The position numbers and the translations under genes were made by a program. A model generated the notes under the pieces. The model did no database searches. It was not told the origin of the DNA and saw only the letters and a program-made list of their open reading frames with translations. DNA of 64,000 bases. It comes from Alcanivorax nanhaiticus. GTDB taxonomy: Bacteria; Pseudomonadota; Gammaproteobacteria; Pseudomonadales; Alcanivoracaceae. The stretch is taken from assembly GCF_000756665.1 (NCBI RefSeq), contig NZ_ARXV01000004.1, positions 1 to 64,000 of the forward strand. The letters are read 5' to 3'. Positions 55,776-64,000 of this stretch are shown one piece after another. Each line of letters opens with the position of its first letter. The first letter of the stretch is position 1.

Positions 55776-56726
55776 CTAGGTGTGTAAAGCCAACAGGTTG
55801 TTCATAACAGGAAGCCTGCTAATTGGAGGCAAGTAGCCAATAGCGGAATGAGGGCGATGCCAGTTGTACTGGTGTATCCATACCGGCAAGTACTCCGCTC
55901 GCTGAGCGGAGTTGTCATAGGAGCAGGCATAAGCCCATTCTCGCAGAGCAGTCTGTATCCACCTTTCGGCCTTGCCGTTAGTGCGCGGCGTGTAGGGCTT
56001 GGTGCGGCGATGTTTGAGCCCCAATCGCCGGCATGCGCGAGCAAAGGCCCCTGAGCGGTAACAGCCTCCGTTATCCGTCAACACACGCTGAATGCGGATG
56101 CCCAAAGAGCGATAATAGCGCAGGGCAGCAATTAGGGCCCGCCAGGCACTGGCCCCGCTTTCATCCGGACAAATCGTTGCCCAGGCAATACGACTATGAT
56201 CATCAATTGCCATATGGACGTATTCCCAGCCTGCCCCATAGGACTTGCCTGCCTGCGGGCTTCCTGTCACGCGGTGACCGGGTTTGCGGAAGCGTCCCAG
56301 TTTCTTGATGTCCAAGTGTAAAAGATCGCCGGGATTGTCATGCTCATAGCGGTTGGAGGGCCGGGCAGGCTCAAGCGAACTGAGTCGATTCACGCCGGCA
56401 GAACGCAGCACGCGAGCGACCGTGCTGGGGCTAACACCCTCTTCGCTGCTGATTTGACGGTAAATACGCCTTTCATAGCGTTTCGCAATGATCCGTTGGC
56501 GCTGCTCTTCGCAGATAGCATGGGGGTGGTGGTGTGGGCGAGAAGTGCGGTTTTCCAATCCCTGCATTCCTTCCTCACGATAGCGGGTCAGCCATTTATA
56601 GGCCGTTCGTGTGCTCACCCCCATCGCTTGTGCAGCTTCCTCTGGTCGCAGACCGTGTTCGAGAATGCGAGTGATCAACAGGGCTCGACCGTGGACGGTT
56701 AATCGGGCATTTTTGTGGGTGTTCAT
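55776..56726 (-). CDS. IS481-family transposase
   Basis: 316 residues from MNTHKNARLTVHGR. N-terminal helix-turn-helix (EEAAQAMGVSTRTAYKWLTRYREEG), then an rve/DDE integrase core: Asp in HMAIDDHSR, Asp in VLTDNGGCYRSG, Glu in TNGKAERWIQTALREWAY. Full length. The frame crosses the terminal repeat and ends at a TAG formed by the target duplication (CTAG), so the stop codon is supplied by the target site. A longer upstream start is possible but would begin within the terminal region. Confidence 0.93.
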   Translation of the reverse strand: MNTHKNARLTVHGRALLITRILEHGLRPEEAAQAMGVSTRTAYKWLTRYREEGMQGLENRTSRPHHHPHAICEEQRQRIIAKRYERRIYRQISSEEGVSPSTVARVLRSAGVNRLSSLEPARPSNRYEHDNPGDLLHLDIKKLGRFRKPGHRVTGSPQAGKSYGAGWEYVHMAIDDHSRIAWATICPDESGASAWRALIAALRYYRSLGIRIQRVLTDNGGCYRSGAFARACRRLGLKHRRTKPYTPRTNGKAERWIQTALREWAYACSYDNSAQRAEYLPVWIHQYNWHRPHSAIGYLPPISRLPVMNNLLALHT

Positions 56727-56809
56727 TCGGGGCTCCCGGGAAGGTTTGTAGTTTCGCACCTCCAATCTGCCGGGTAAGTCCCGAATGAACAACCTACTGA
56801 AAGATCACA
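55781..56809 (-). mobile_element. IS481-family insertion sequence, complete
   Basis: 1029 bp. Terminal inverted repeats begin TGTG and share CA..AGGTTGTTCAT over about 25 bp. A 6-bp target duplication TCTAGG flanks it (55775-55780 and 56810-56815). The target core CTAG is usual for the family. One transposase gene fills the element. Looks recently inserted because the duplication is perfect. Confidence 0.93.
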
Positions 56810-56968
56810 TCTAGGGAGCCTCTGAAGATTGGCTCACCGCCAATTCATGTCTTCATATCACGAGATACCCTGCCGGCATGTCAGCCCCGCAGAGCTCCGT
56901 CAAGCAGACACAAACTGTGGGACAGCGGTGGGCTTCGGCCCCCAGTTCTGTTGTCACCGCTTTCCACC

Positions 56969-59161
56969 TCAGAAGCGTACTTTCATGCCCACATAGCCAG
57001 TGCGCGGCTTGTTGGGGCGAGCCCCTGCGGGATCACGGGAGACAATTTCCTGATCGTCAAACACGTTATCCACTTTGGCATACACTTCCATATCGCTATT
57101 CACGTGGTAGGTGGCCACCACATCTGCGATCACGTAGTCACTGGTGCGTTTGAACGTGGTGCTCTGACCAGTACGGTCACAGCTGTTGTCGATGCACATG
57201 CCATCCGTGTGGCTGACCGACATCAATGCAGACCAGGCAGCGGCTTTTTCCAGGCCGAAGGTCAGGCTGGCCAGATGTTCAGGCAGGTAAGGCAGCACAT
57301 CGCCATCCAGCACGGACAGATCATCCGCGTCCCTGGTGATTTCGCCATCGGTGTAGGTATAGGCCAGCCGAACCGGAACTCGCAGGCCATTGTCACCCTC
57401 CCAGGCCACGCTGTTCAGCCCCACCTCCAGACCGCGAACCTCGGATTCACCAAAGCTCTGGGTGCCGGAATCATTGCCATTGGGACATGGATTGGCGATG
57501 GAACAGTTCTGGATCGTGTTCTCATAATCGCTGTAGAACGCGATCACATCGGCACTGAAGTTTTCCTGCCAGTAGCGGAAACCGGTTTCATAGTTAACAC
57601 TCTTTTCCGCCTCGGTACCTTTCTGGGAGGAGGCTCCGGCCGGCGCAAACCCCTGATGCACACCAGCCAGCAGTGACCAGTTGTCATTTAGCAGCCAGGT
57701 GGCACCCAGGCCCGCCATCAGCTCTTCGTTGCGGTTTTCTGTCCGTGAACTCACCGTGTTGCGAGCCGGCTCACCCCAGCGCTTGCTCTTGCTCTCCACG
57801 TTCTCGTAGCGCAACGAGCCGGTGACAATGAAATCCCCCACATAAGCGTGATCGATGATCCAGGCCGACATGGCATCGGCATTTTCCAGACGGTTATCAC
57901 CGCCGGTGGGCAATGTGGACGTCTGATACACCAGGCTGCCATTAGTCTGATCGAAGGTGTCCGTGGGCTGATAACGATCCACTTCGTCCTGGTGGTAGCG
58001 GGCCCCTACTATCAGATCATTTTGCACAGAGCCTGCCTGGAACTGGTGACTCAGTTCAGTCTGAATTCCTTCAGAAATGTACTCACGGTTGTTGTTCTTG
58101 AACACTAGATCAGAGGCGTCGGCGCTACCACGCAGAACTGCTTGCTTGACTCCACCATTGGTGTTGGCATCCGACACATAACCACCAATGCCCTGGCCAT
58201 CAATACTGGCCAGCTTGTACCAGTTGCGGTTGAACTCGTTGCGGTACACTACAGAGTTCAACCGGGTATTTTCAGCAAACACCAGAGTGTGGCGCAGGGA
58301 CACCGCATCCCTGTCATTGTCCATCTGGTCGATATCACTCATGCCGTAACGCCGGTTGGCATCACGCTCAAAATCCCGGTCGGTCAGCCCCAGATAGGTT
58401 TCGTCGGAGACTTCGCTGGAATGCTCCAGTTTCAGTTCCAGCGCCTGCTGGATAGCGGCGGTTTCCGGAGCCTGCCAACGTAGCTTGGCTACATAATCAC
58501 GCTTGTCAAAACCACTGTCGCGGTTGGAACGGTCAATATCCTTGAAGCCCAGGGTGCGTTGCTGATGCGCTTCCAGCATGAAACCAAACTGGCCCTCTGT
58601 GGCGCCATAATAAGCATGAGCTCGCTGAGATCCGTCCTCTCCACCTTCCACATTCACCATGCCTGAAGCACGGGCAGGAATCGGGGTAGACAGGAAATTG
58701 ATGGCACCCCCAACAGTGAAGGGACCGTAGCGCAAGGTGTCTGGACCTTTCAGGACTTCAACGCCATAGAAACGACCAGCACTGGGAAAATAATAGGCTG
58801 CCGGTGCAGCGTAAGGTGCCGGGGCAATCAACACCCCGTCTTCCATGAGAGAAACCTTGCTGGAGCGGTCACGACCGGAGCCACGAATACCGATGTTCGG
58901 ACGCAGGCCATAACCTTCTTCTTCCTGGAAATACACGCCGGGCACATCTCGCAGAATGCGGTGCACATCCGTGTTTTCCTTTTTTTCCAAATCTTCGTTA
59001 GACAGTACGTAAGCAGAACCACTGATACTGAAAGTATCCTGGCGATCCCCGAGGATCTGTACCGGTTTCAGTTCATTGGTCTGATCCGCAAAAGCCGGAG
59101 CTGCTCCGGTAGCCATGGCAGAGGCGATGGCACAGCAAATTAGGCGACGCTGTAAATGCAT
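56969..59161 (-). CDS. TonB-dependent outer-membrane receptor, FecA-like
   Basis: 730 residues from MHLQRRLICC, with AAGGA before the ATG; signal peptide to about residue 25 (PAFA). TonB box-like region near VQILGD; plug with DVHRILRDVPGVYFQEEEGYGLRPNIGIRGSGRDRSSK, LMEDGVLIAPAPY, and VLKGPDTLRYGPFTVGGAINFLSTP; barrel ends with VRF, the terminal Phe. The plug is FecA-like, suggesting ferric citrate or another siderophore; no sigma/anti-sigma pair is adjacent and no N-terminal signalling extension is present. A Fur box upstream supports iron regulation. Confidence 0.92.
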   Translation of the reverse strand: MHLQRRLICCAIASAMATGAAPAFADQTNELKPVQILGDRQDTFSISGSAYVLSNEDLEKKENTDVHRILRDVPGVYFQEEEGYGLRPNIGIRGSGRDRSSKVSLMEDGVLIAPAPYAAPAAYYFPSAGRFYGVEVLKGPDTLRYGPFTVGGAINFLSTPIPARASGMVNVEGGEDGSQRAHAYYGATEGQFGFMLEAHQQRTLGFKDIDRSNRDSGFDKRDYVAKLRWQAPETAAIQQALELKLEHSSEVSDETYLGLTDRDFERDANRRYGMSDIDQMDNDRDAVSLRHTLVFAENTRLNSVVYRNEFNRNWYKLASIDGQGIGGYVSDANTNGGVKQAVLRGSADASDLVFKNNNREYISEGIQTELSHQFQAGSVQNDLIVGARYHQDEVDRYQPTDTFDQTNGSLVYQTSTLPTGGDNRLENADAMSAWIIDHAYVGDFIVTGSLRYENVESKSKRWGEPARNTVSSRTENRNEELMAGLGATWLLNDNWSLLAGVHQGFAPAGASSQKGTEAEKSVNYETGFRYWQENFSADVIAFYSDYENTIQNCSIANPCPNGNDSGTQSFGESEVRGLEVGLNSVAWEGDNGLRVPVRLAYTYTDGEITRDADDLSVLDGDVLPYLPEHLASLTFGLEKAAAWSALMSVSHTDGMCIDNSCDRTGQSTTFKRTSDYVIADVVATYHVNSDMEVYAKVDNVFDDQEIVSRDPAGARPNKPRTGYVGMKVRF

Positions 59162-59241
59162 AAGTATTCCTTCCCGACGCAAATGCAAAAAATGTAAACA
59201 TCGTAAGCACGGGAAAAATACAGTGAAGAAGAACTAAATTC

Positions 59242-59262
59242 AATTATTTATCATTCTCATTT
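59242..59262 (-). promoter_or_regulatory. Fur box ahead of the TonB receptor
   Basis: The minus strand reads AAATGAGAATGATAAATAATT, close to the 19-bp Fur consensus built of GATAAT-type hexamers. It lies about 80 bp upstream of the receptor start and overlaps the last codons of the hydantoinase gene. Confidence 0.7.
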
Positions 59263-60816
59263 ACGCTTCGTATCGTAATACCCTCCCCCGCCAGGAGAGG
59301 CTACCAGCAACCGATCACCGACTCTGGCGGCAAAACCAGTCTTTGACGGCAACAACCTGCCGTTATGCCGGTTTTCCCCCACTGCGCCATTCTTTCCGCC
59401 CGCCAGCCCCCAGGGCGCGGAACGGCGGCGGTCTGTGAGCAGGGTGACCTGAGCTTCCGCAAGAAACTCCAGCTCACGGACAAGACCATCCCCACCGCAG
59501 AACACTCCGGCCCCACCGCTGCCATGGCGAATACGGTATTCCAGCACCCGCAGTGGATAATGTGATTCCAGACTCTCGATTGGCGTATTAAGGGTGTTAG
59601 TCATGTGGGTGTGTACTGCCGACAGGCCAGCCCCACCCGCATGGGCACCGGCACCGCCGGCCATGGTCTCGTAGTAGTCCCACCCCTGCTCACCTGCGGC
59701 ACCCATGGCGACGTTATTCATGGTCCCCTGGCTGGCAGCAGGTATCGCATCTGGTGCAGCCTGCGCCAGCGCCCCCAGCACCACATCCACCACCCGTGAA
59801 CTGGTTTCCACATTGCCGGCAGCCACCGCCGAAGGACGGCGGGCGTTGAGCAGGCAGCCCTCTGGAGCATAAAGGCCGATGGGCCGAAACAGACCGTCAC
59901 AGGCCGGCACATCATCATCCATCAGGCAGCGAAAACAGTAATACGCTGCCGCCGCCGCTACCGATAACGGGCAGTTGATATTGCCGGCTACCTGATCCGC
60001 TGTGCCGGTAAAATCCAGAAAGGCACTGTCACCCTCTATGCGCAAACTCAGCGCAATCACAATATCCTGCTGGCCCTGGCCGTCATCATCCATGACGTCT
60101 TCAAAACGGTACTCACCATCCGGCAAAGCCGCAATGCGCGCTCGGGCACGCTTTTCCCCATAGGTGTTGAGCGCATCAAAAGCCTGCTCCAGGTCGGGCA
60201 GCACCAGCGCCAGCTCCGACAAGCGCCGGGCTCCAGCCTCACAGGCGCTGGCCTGGGCAGCAAAATCGCCAAAACGCAGGTTTTCCATGGGCGGCTGTGA
60301 ATTACCTTGTTCCTCTGGCAATCCAGCCAGCCGTCGGCACAGCGGAATCTGCCACCGCCCTTCCCGCTTCAGCAACGTCGGCGCAATCACCAACCCTTCC
60401 TGCTCCAGATGTGTAGACACCGGCATGGATCCAGGGCTGTGCGCACCGATATTGGCATGATGGGCACGGGTAACCGCAAACCCCATCAAATCCTTCTCCC
60501 GAAAAACGGGAGCCACCACTGTGACATCCGGCAGGTGGGTGCCGCCCAAGTAAGGATCATTCACTACCAGCAGATCCCCCGCCGCCCATTCCCTGCCACT
60601 CACCAGATCTGCCATGGCATACGCCATAGAACCCAAATGCACAGGGATATGGGCCGCCTGAGCGCAAAGTCGCCCCCGGGCATCAAAAATCGCGCAGGAA
60701 AAATCCAGCCGATCCTTGATATTGGGAGACAGTGCGCTGAGCCGCAGCACCGCCCCCATCTCATCACAGATTCCTGAAAGGCGATTGGCGAAAATACTGA
60801 GCTGGACGGGATTCAT
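59257..60816 (-). CDS. Hydantoinase B / oxoprolinase-family protein
   Basis: 519 residues. Family runs: [65 protein letters not shown], and [18 protein letters not shown] near the C-terminus. Works as one half of 5-oxoprolinase-type or N-methylhydantoinase enzymes that couple ATP use to ring opening. The HyuA partner is absent from both sides here, so it may be encoded elsewhere or the gene acts alone. The end overlaps a Fur box; the start is 6 bp from a heptad arm. Confidence 0.88.
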   Translation of the reverse strand: MNPVQLSIFANRLSGICDEMGAVLRLSALSPNIKDRLDFSCAIFDARGRLCAQAAHIPVHLGSMAYAMADLVSGREWAAGDLLVVNDPYLGGTHLPDVTVVAPVFREKDLMGFAVTRAHHANIGAHSPGSMPVSTHLEQEGLVIAPTLLKREGRWQIPLCRRLAGLPEEQGNSQPPMENLRFGDFAAQASACEAGARRLSELALVLPDLEQAFDALNTYGEKRARARIAALPDGEYRFEDVMDDDGQGQQDIVIALSLRIEGDSAFLDFTGTADQVAGNINCPLSVAAAAAYYCFRCLMDDDVPACDGLFRPIGLYAPEGCLLNARRPSAVAAGNVETSSRVVDVVLGALAQAAPDAIPAASQGTMNNVAMGAAGEQGWDYYETMAGGAGAHAGGAGLSAVHTHMTNTLNTPIESLESHYPLRVLEYRIRHGSGGAGVFCGGDGLVRELEFLAEAQVTLLTDRRRSAPWGLAGGKNGAVGENRHNGRLLPSKTGFAARVGDRLLVASPGGGGYYDTKRK

Positions 60817-60822
60817 AGAGGC

Positions 60823-60916
60823 AATTGACAGTTGATAATTGATAGTTGACAGCTAAACCCTGAAAACAATGGGCAGTCTGCCTTCCTTGTTTATGACCAT
60901 CAACTATTAACTATTG
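60823..60916. repeat. Heptad arrays, ARTTGAY class, in the hyuB-argD gap
   Basis: Left array: AATTGAC, AGTTGAT, AATTGAT, AGTTGAC (60823-60850) just upstream of the HyuB-like start. Short inverted array at about 60898-60916 (minus-strand AGTTAAT, AGTTGAT). Units resemble promoter hexamers (TTGACA, TTGATA). Confidence 0.65.
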
Positions 60917-60945
60917 GCCAATAACTGCGCTATTATCACCGTTTC

Positions 60946-60970
60946 CGGCAGCCATGGGCTGCCGTTTTTT
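60946..60970 (+). terminator. Terminator-like hairpin in the argD leader (possible attenuator)
   Basis: A perfect 8-bp stem CGGCAGCC / GGCTGCCG, 3-nt loop, then six T on the plus strand. No plus-strand gene lies upstream, so it would act on a leader transcript of argD, about 90 bp before the start codon. Confidence 0.65.
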
Positions 60971-61022
60971 GTTTGGGGCGAAACATACGCTGCCGTGTTC
61001 ACATGGCATTGCCGTTGTTCCG

Positions 61023-61056
61023 TTATCAATTCTCCATTATCAATTATCAATTGCCT
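61023..61056 (-). repeat. Heptad array abutting the argD start
   Basis: Minus-strand units AATTGAT, AATTGAT, AATGGAG, AATTGAT. It ends 4 bp before the argD ATG and occupies the place where a ribosome site would be. Confidence 0.7.
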
Positions 61057-61059
61057 GCT

Positions 61060-62241
61060 ATGTCGCAATATTTGATTCCCACCTACGCAAGACAGCCTGT
61101 GGCATTCGTGCGCGGTGAAGGGGTGTGGCTGTTCGATGAGAACGGCGACAAGTACATGGATGCCATCTCCGGTATCGGGGTTTGCAATCTGGGGCATTGC
61201 CATCCGGCGGTTACCCGAACTCTGGCCGAGCAGGCCGGACAGCTGATGCACACCTCCAACCTGTACCGCATTCCCGCCCAGGAAGCCCTGGCTCAGCGAC
61301 TTTGCGACATCAGCGGCATGAAGAGCGCCTTCTTCTCCAATTCCGGCGCCGAAGCCAATGAAGCCGCCATCAAGATTGCGCGGCTTTACGGCAACCGCAA
61401 AGGTGTCGCCAAGCCCACCGTGGTCGTCATGGAAGGCAGCTTCCATGGGCGGACCATGGCGACCCTGTCTGCCACCGGCAACAGCAAAGTTCAGGAAGGC
61501 TTTACGCCGCTGGTAGAAGGCTTTGTTCGTGTGCCGTTCAACGATGTAGAAGCCGTTGCCGCGCTGGCCGGCAACGCAGACATCGTTGCTGTGCTGGTGG
61601 AACCAGTACAGGGCGAAGGCGGTATCAATATTCCCGCCGACGGCTACCTGAAAGCATTGCGCGAGCTGTGCGACCAACAGGATTGGCTACTGATGCTGGA
61701 TGAGATCCAGTCAGGCAATGGCCGGACCGGCCACTACTTTGCCTGCATGGGTGAAGGCGTGCAGCCGGATGTGCTGACCACCGCCAAAGGCCTTGGCAAC
61801 GGCTTTCCTATCGGTGCCTGCCTGGTAGCCGGCAAAGCTGACGGTGTTTTCGGCCCCGGTACCCATGGCAGCACCTACGGCGGCAACCCTCTGGGTTGTG
61901 CCACCGCCCTGACCGTGGTCAACACTCTGGCGGATGAGGTGGTTGATGATGTGCAGGCCAAGGGCGAACAGCTCAAGACCGCCTTCCAATCTGCCCTGGC
62001 AGATGTCGCCCTGATCACCGAAGTGCGCCAGAAGGGGCTGATGATCGGCATCCAGCTGGATCGCCCCTGTGCCGAACTGGTCGCCAGCGCCCGCGAGGCA
62101 GGCCTGCTGATCAACGTAACCGCCGGCTCCGTGGTACGGCTGTTGCCACCACTGGTGATCTCAGATGCCGAAATGCAAATCCTGGTGGACAACCTGTCTG
62201 CCGTCATTCGTTCTTTTGCCAATGCACAGGAGGTCGCATGA
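61060..62241 (+). CDS. argD: Acetylornithine aminotransferase
   Basis: PLP enzyme, class III aminotransferase; makes acetylornithine in arginine synthesis and may also serve as succinyldiaminopimelate transaminase. 393 residues from [16 protein letters not shown]. Motifs: [29 protein letters not shown], and the PLP Lys243 in [14 protein letters not shown] start 29 codons upstream would translate a heptad array and is rejected, but the chosen ATG has no clear ribosome site. Overlaps argF by 4 bp. Confidence 0.93.
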   Translation: MSQYLIPTYARQPVAFVRGEGVWLFDENGDKYMDAISGIGVCNLGHCHPAVTRTLAEQAGQLMHTSNLYRIPAQEALAQRLCDISGMKSAFFSNSGAEANEAAIKIARLYGNRKGVAKPTVVVMEGSFHGRTMATLSATGNSKVQEGFTPLVEGFVRVPFNDVEAVAALAGNADIVAVLVEPVQGEGGINIPADGYLKALRELCDQQDWLLMLDEIQSGNGRTGHYFACMGEGVQPDVLTTAKGLGNGFPIGACLVAGKADGVFGPGTHGSTYGGNPLGCATALTVVNTLADEVVDDVQAKGEQLKTAFQSALADVALITEVRQKGLMIGIQLDRPCAELVASAREAGLLINVTAGSVVRLLPPLVISDAEMQILVDNLSAVIRSFANAQEVA

Positions 62242-63146
62242 GCCGGCATTTCCTGACTCTCAATGACCTGACACCGGACGAACTGGGCTACCTGATCCAG
62301 CGCGCCATCGAACTGAAAACCATGCTGCGCAATGGCCAGAGCCACGAACCCTTGAAAGGCAAGACACTGGGGATGATCTTCGAGAAGTCCTCCACCCGCA
62401 CACGGGTGTCGTTTGAAGTAGCCATGACCCAGTTTGGCGGCGCCAGCATTTTCCTCTCACCTCGCGACACCCAGCTGGGCCGCGGTGAACCCATTGAGGA
62501 TTCTGCCCGAGTACTGTCCCGCATGGTGGATGCGGTGATGATCCGAACCTTTGATCACGCCACCGTGGAAACCTTTGCTGCCCACTCCGCCGTGCCGGTC
62601 ATCAATGCACTGACTGACGACTTCCATCCCTGCCAGCTGCTGGCAGACATGCAGACGTTTGTTGAGCACCGCGGCAGTATTCAGGGCAAGAAAGTGGTCT
62701 GGGTGGGCGATGGCAACAACATGTGCGCCAGCTACATGAACGCGGCCCGGCAATTTGATTTCGAACTGGTGATCAGCTGCCCTGACGGTTTTGCCCCGGA
62801 CGAGGATCTGCTGACCCGCTGCACTGATCGTGTCAGCCTGGAACCAGACGTACGCGAAGCCGTGAAAGGTGCTCATCTGGTAGTGACCGACGTGTGGGCC
62901 TCCATGGGTCAGGAAGACGAGCAACAGGAACGCATGAATGCCTTTGAAGGCTTCCAGGTGACCCCGGAGCTGATGGATCTGGCCGATCCGGAAGCGCTGT
63001 TCATGCACTGCCTGCCCGCCCACCGTGGTGAGGAAGTCAGCCATGAGATGATGGACGACCCCCGTGCGGTGGTCTGGGACGAAGCGGAAAACCGTCTCCA
63101 CGCCCAGAAAGCGCTACTGGAATTCCTGCTCACCGGGCAGCATTGA
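62238..63146 (+). CDS. argF: Ornithine carbamoyltransferase
   Basis: Forms citrulline from ornithine and carbamoyl phosphate. 302 residues with [12 protein letters not shown] (carbamoyl-phosphate loop), [26 protein letters not shown], and the ornithine-binding [11 protein letters not shown] (from residue 257). Coupled to argD by an ATGA overlap. Confidence 0.96.
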   Translation: MSRHFLTLNDLTPDELGYLIQRAIELKTMLRNGQSHEPLKGKTLGMIFEKSSTRTRVSFEVAMTQFGGASIFLSPRDTQLGRGEPIEDSARVLSRMVDAVMIRTFDHATVETFAAHSAVPVINALTDDFHPCQLLADMQTFVEHRGSIQGKKVVWVGDGNNMCASYMNAARQFDFELVISCPDGFAPDEDLLTRCTDRVSLEPDVREAVKGAHLVVTDVWASMGQEDEQQERMNAFEGFQVTPELMDLADPEALFMHCLPAHRGEEVSHEMMDDPRAVVWDEAENRLHAQKALLEFLLTGQH

Positions 63147-63153
63147 TGGTAAG

Positions 63154-63217
63154 GCTGCACGCAACACGCAACACGCAACACGTGGCTTATTGTTCGAGTC
63201 GCGTGCAGCGTGAAGCC
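63154..63217. repeat. Heptad element, GCAACAC class, after argF
   Basis: Left arm GCTGCAC then GCAACAC three times; right arm (63200-63217) is the inverse of GGCTTCACGCTGCACGC. Spacer is about 18 bp. The gap between argF and the ABC gene is 85 bp. Confidence 0.7.
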
Positions 63218-63231
63218 TGGAGCGCCAGGAC

Positions 63232-64000
63232 ATGAAAGCCCCACTGCTGAGCATTGAAAACCTGGCGTGCGGTTATCACCAGCAGGCCGTTGTGAAGGAC
63301 CTCAGCCTGTCTCTGGCGGCAGGGGAAATTGCCTGCCTGCTGGGTCCCAGCGGCTGCGGAAAAACCACCACGCTACGAGCCATTGCAGGACTGGAGCCGG
63401 TCACCGCAGGCAGTATCCGCATTCAGGATCGCCTGGTGTCATCCCACCACCACCAGATGCCACCGGAACAGCGCGGCCTGGGCATGGTGTTCCAGGAACA
63501 TGCGCTATTCCCCCACCTGACCGTGGCTGACAATGTGGCCTTCGGGTTGCGCAAACTGCCCAGTAATGAAAAAGCCAAACGGGTGCGCGAGTGTCTTGCG
63601 CGCGTGCGTCTGGATGACATGGAAGCGCGCTACCCCCACGAACTGTCTGGGGGCCAACAGCAACGCGTTGCCCTGGCTCGCGCCCTGGCACCACGCCCTG
63701 CCCTGTTGTTGCTGGATGAACCTTTTGCCAGCCTGGATCTGGACTTGCGCCGCCAATTGGCGCAAGAACTCGGAGATATCCTGCGCGAGGAAAACGTCAC
63801 TACACTAATGGTGACCCATGATCAGGAAGAAGCCTTTGCCCTGGCTGATCGGGTCGGTGTCATGCGTCACGGCAATCTGGAGCAATGGGATTCGCCTTAC
63901 AACATTTACCACGCTCCGGCTAACCGGTTTGTAGCTGAATTCGCCGGCTATGGTGCTTTCCTGCGCGGAAAGGTTACCGACAGTCATAGTGTTCAAACCA
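63232..64000 (+). CDS. ABC transporter ATP-binding protein, FbpC/PotA-like (cut by window end)
   Basis: 256 codons are visible and the frame is still open. Walker A GPSGCGKTT at about 38-46, signature LSGGQQQR, Walker B LLLLDEPFASLD, H-loop VTHDQEEA. The following segment (GNLEQWDSPYNIYHAPANRFVAEFAG) is the CUT1/Fe-type C-terminal start. Closest in form to ferric-iron FbpC, with polyamine PotA-like as alternative. Permease and binding-protein genes are not in the window. Confidence 0.9.
   Translation, partial: MKAPLLSIENLACGYHQQAVVKDLSLSLAAGEIACLLGPSGCGKTTTLRAIAGLEPVTAGSIRIQDRLVSSHHHQMPPEQRGLGMVFQEHALFPHLTVADNVAFGLRKLPSNEKAKRVRECLARVRLDDMEARYPHELSGGQQQRVALARALAPRPALLLLDEPFASLDLDLRRQLAQELGDILREENVTTLMVTHDQEEAFALADRVGVMRHGNLEQWDSPYNIYHAPANRFVAEFAGYGAFLRGKVTDSHSVQT

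Larger units (their letters stand above)
55631..56943. repeat. 28-bp perfect inverted repeat split by an insertion sequence
   Basis: Arms at 55631-55658 and 56916-56943 (GGGGGCCGAAGCCCACCGCT... and its complement) match over 28 bp. Without the insertion sequence and one duplicate they would be about 222 bp apart. A further palindrome (AAGCTTGCTTGCAAGC-like, 55697-55762) lies inside. Confidence 0.8.

Noticed and set aside
60973..61059. Longer ArgD start
   Set aside because: The added 29 residues are translated from a heptad array and do not resemble ArgD.

Overview
The window reads as a chromosomal segment of a marine, hydrocarbon-degrading gammaproteobacterium close to Alcanivorax. The basis is gene order (yebC, ruvCAB, ybgC, tolQRAB, pal, cpoB, queE, queC), gammaproteobacterial-type housekeeping proteins, a PraB-like protein of the family linked to alkane oxidation, and Pseudomonas-style REP sequences. 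The genus is an inference; no rRNA is present to confirm it.

Layout. 1-13 kb is mostly minus strand: tRNA-Lys, queuosine genes, the Tol-Pal envelope operon, RuvABC, a small membrane protein, YebC and AspRS. 13-25.9 kb is plus strand: HU-like protein, a secreted repeat protein with a methyltransferase, a RegB/RegA-like two-component pair, TamA/TamB and ProRS, with one thioesterase on the minus strand. 26-28.4 kb holds a divergent DUF4062 / ParA pair between two copies of one repeat element. 28.4-41 kb: AidB-like dehydrogenase with TetR regulator, chromate transporter, RecQ, MgtC-like protein, RhlE-type helicase, PraB-like protein, LpxO-like hydroxylase and a frameshifted MscS-family channel gene. 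41.7-43.9 kb is accessory: a tiny ribbon-helix-helix gene with its palindromic operator, a 35-residue lysine-rich peptide, and a lipoprotein gene split by a 266-bp MITE. 44-54 kb: TPR protein, ATP sulfurylase, AstE-like protein, RimK, RimB-like protease, glyoxalase, beta-propeller lipoprotein, ArgG, RNase T, peroxiredoxin. 54-64 kb: PepSY protein, Grx4, an intact IS481-family element, a Fur-box-preceded TonB receptor, an orphan HyuB-like protein, argD-argF, and an ABC ATPase cut by the window end.

The most unusual signal is a family of 7-bp-periodic arrays in intergenic DNA. Read in the direction of the adjacent gene, the unit is close to (A/T)GTTNNN; the first four bases are nearly constant and the last three differ by locus (AAC/AAT, NAA, NCG, GAT/GAC). 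Arrays usually occur as inverted arms around a GC-rich hairpin or a gene. At seven genes (methyltransferase, proS, DUF4062, parA, aidB-like, yebC, thioesterase) the array begins in or across the stop codon. I know of no named gammaproteobacterial element matching this, but novelty cannot be tested here.

Other points of interest are the MITE-broken lipoprotein whose frame is restored by removing the MITE plus one TTA duplication, two very small genes at 41.8-42.1 kb, the IS481 copy whose transposase takes its stop codon from the target duplication, and a terminator-like hairpin in the argD leader.
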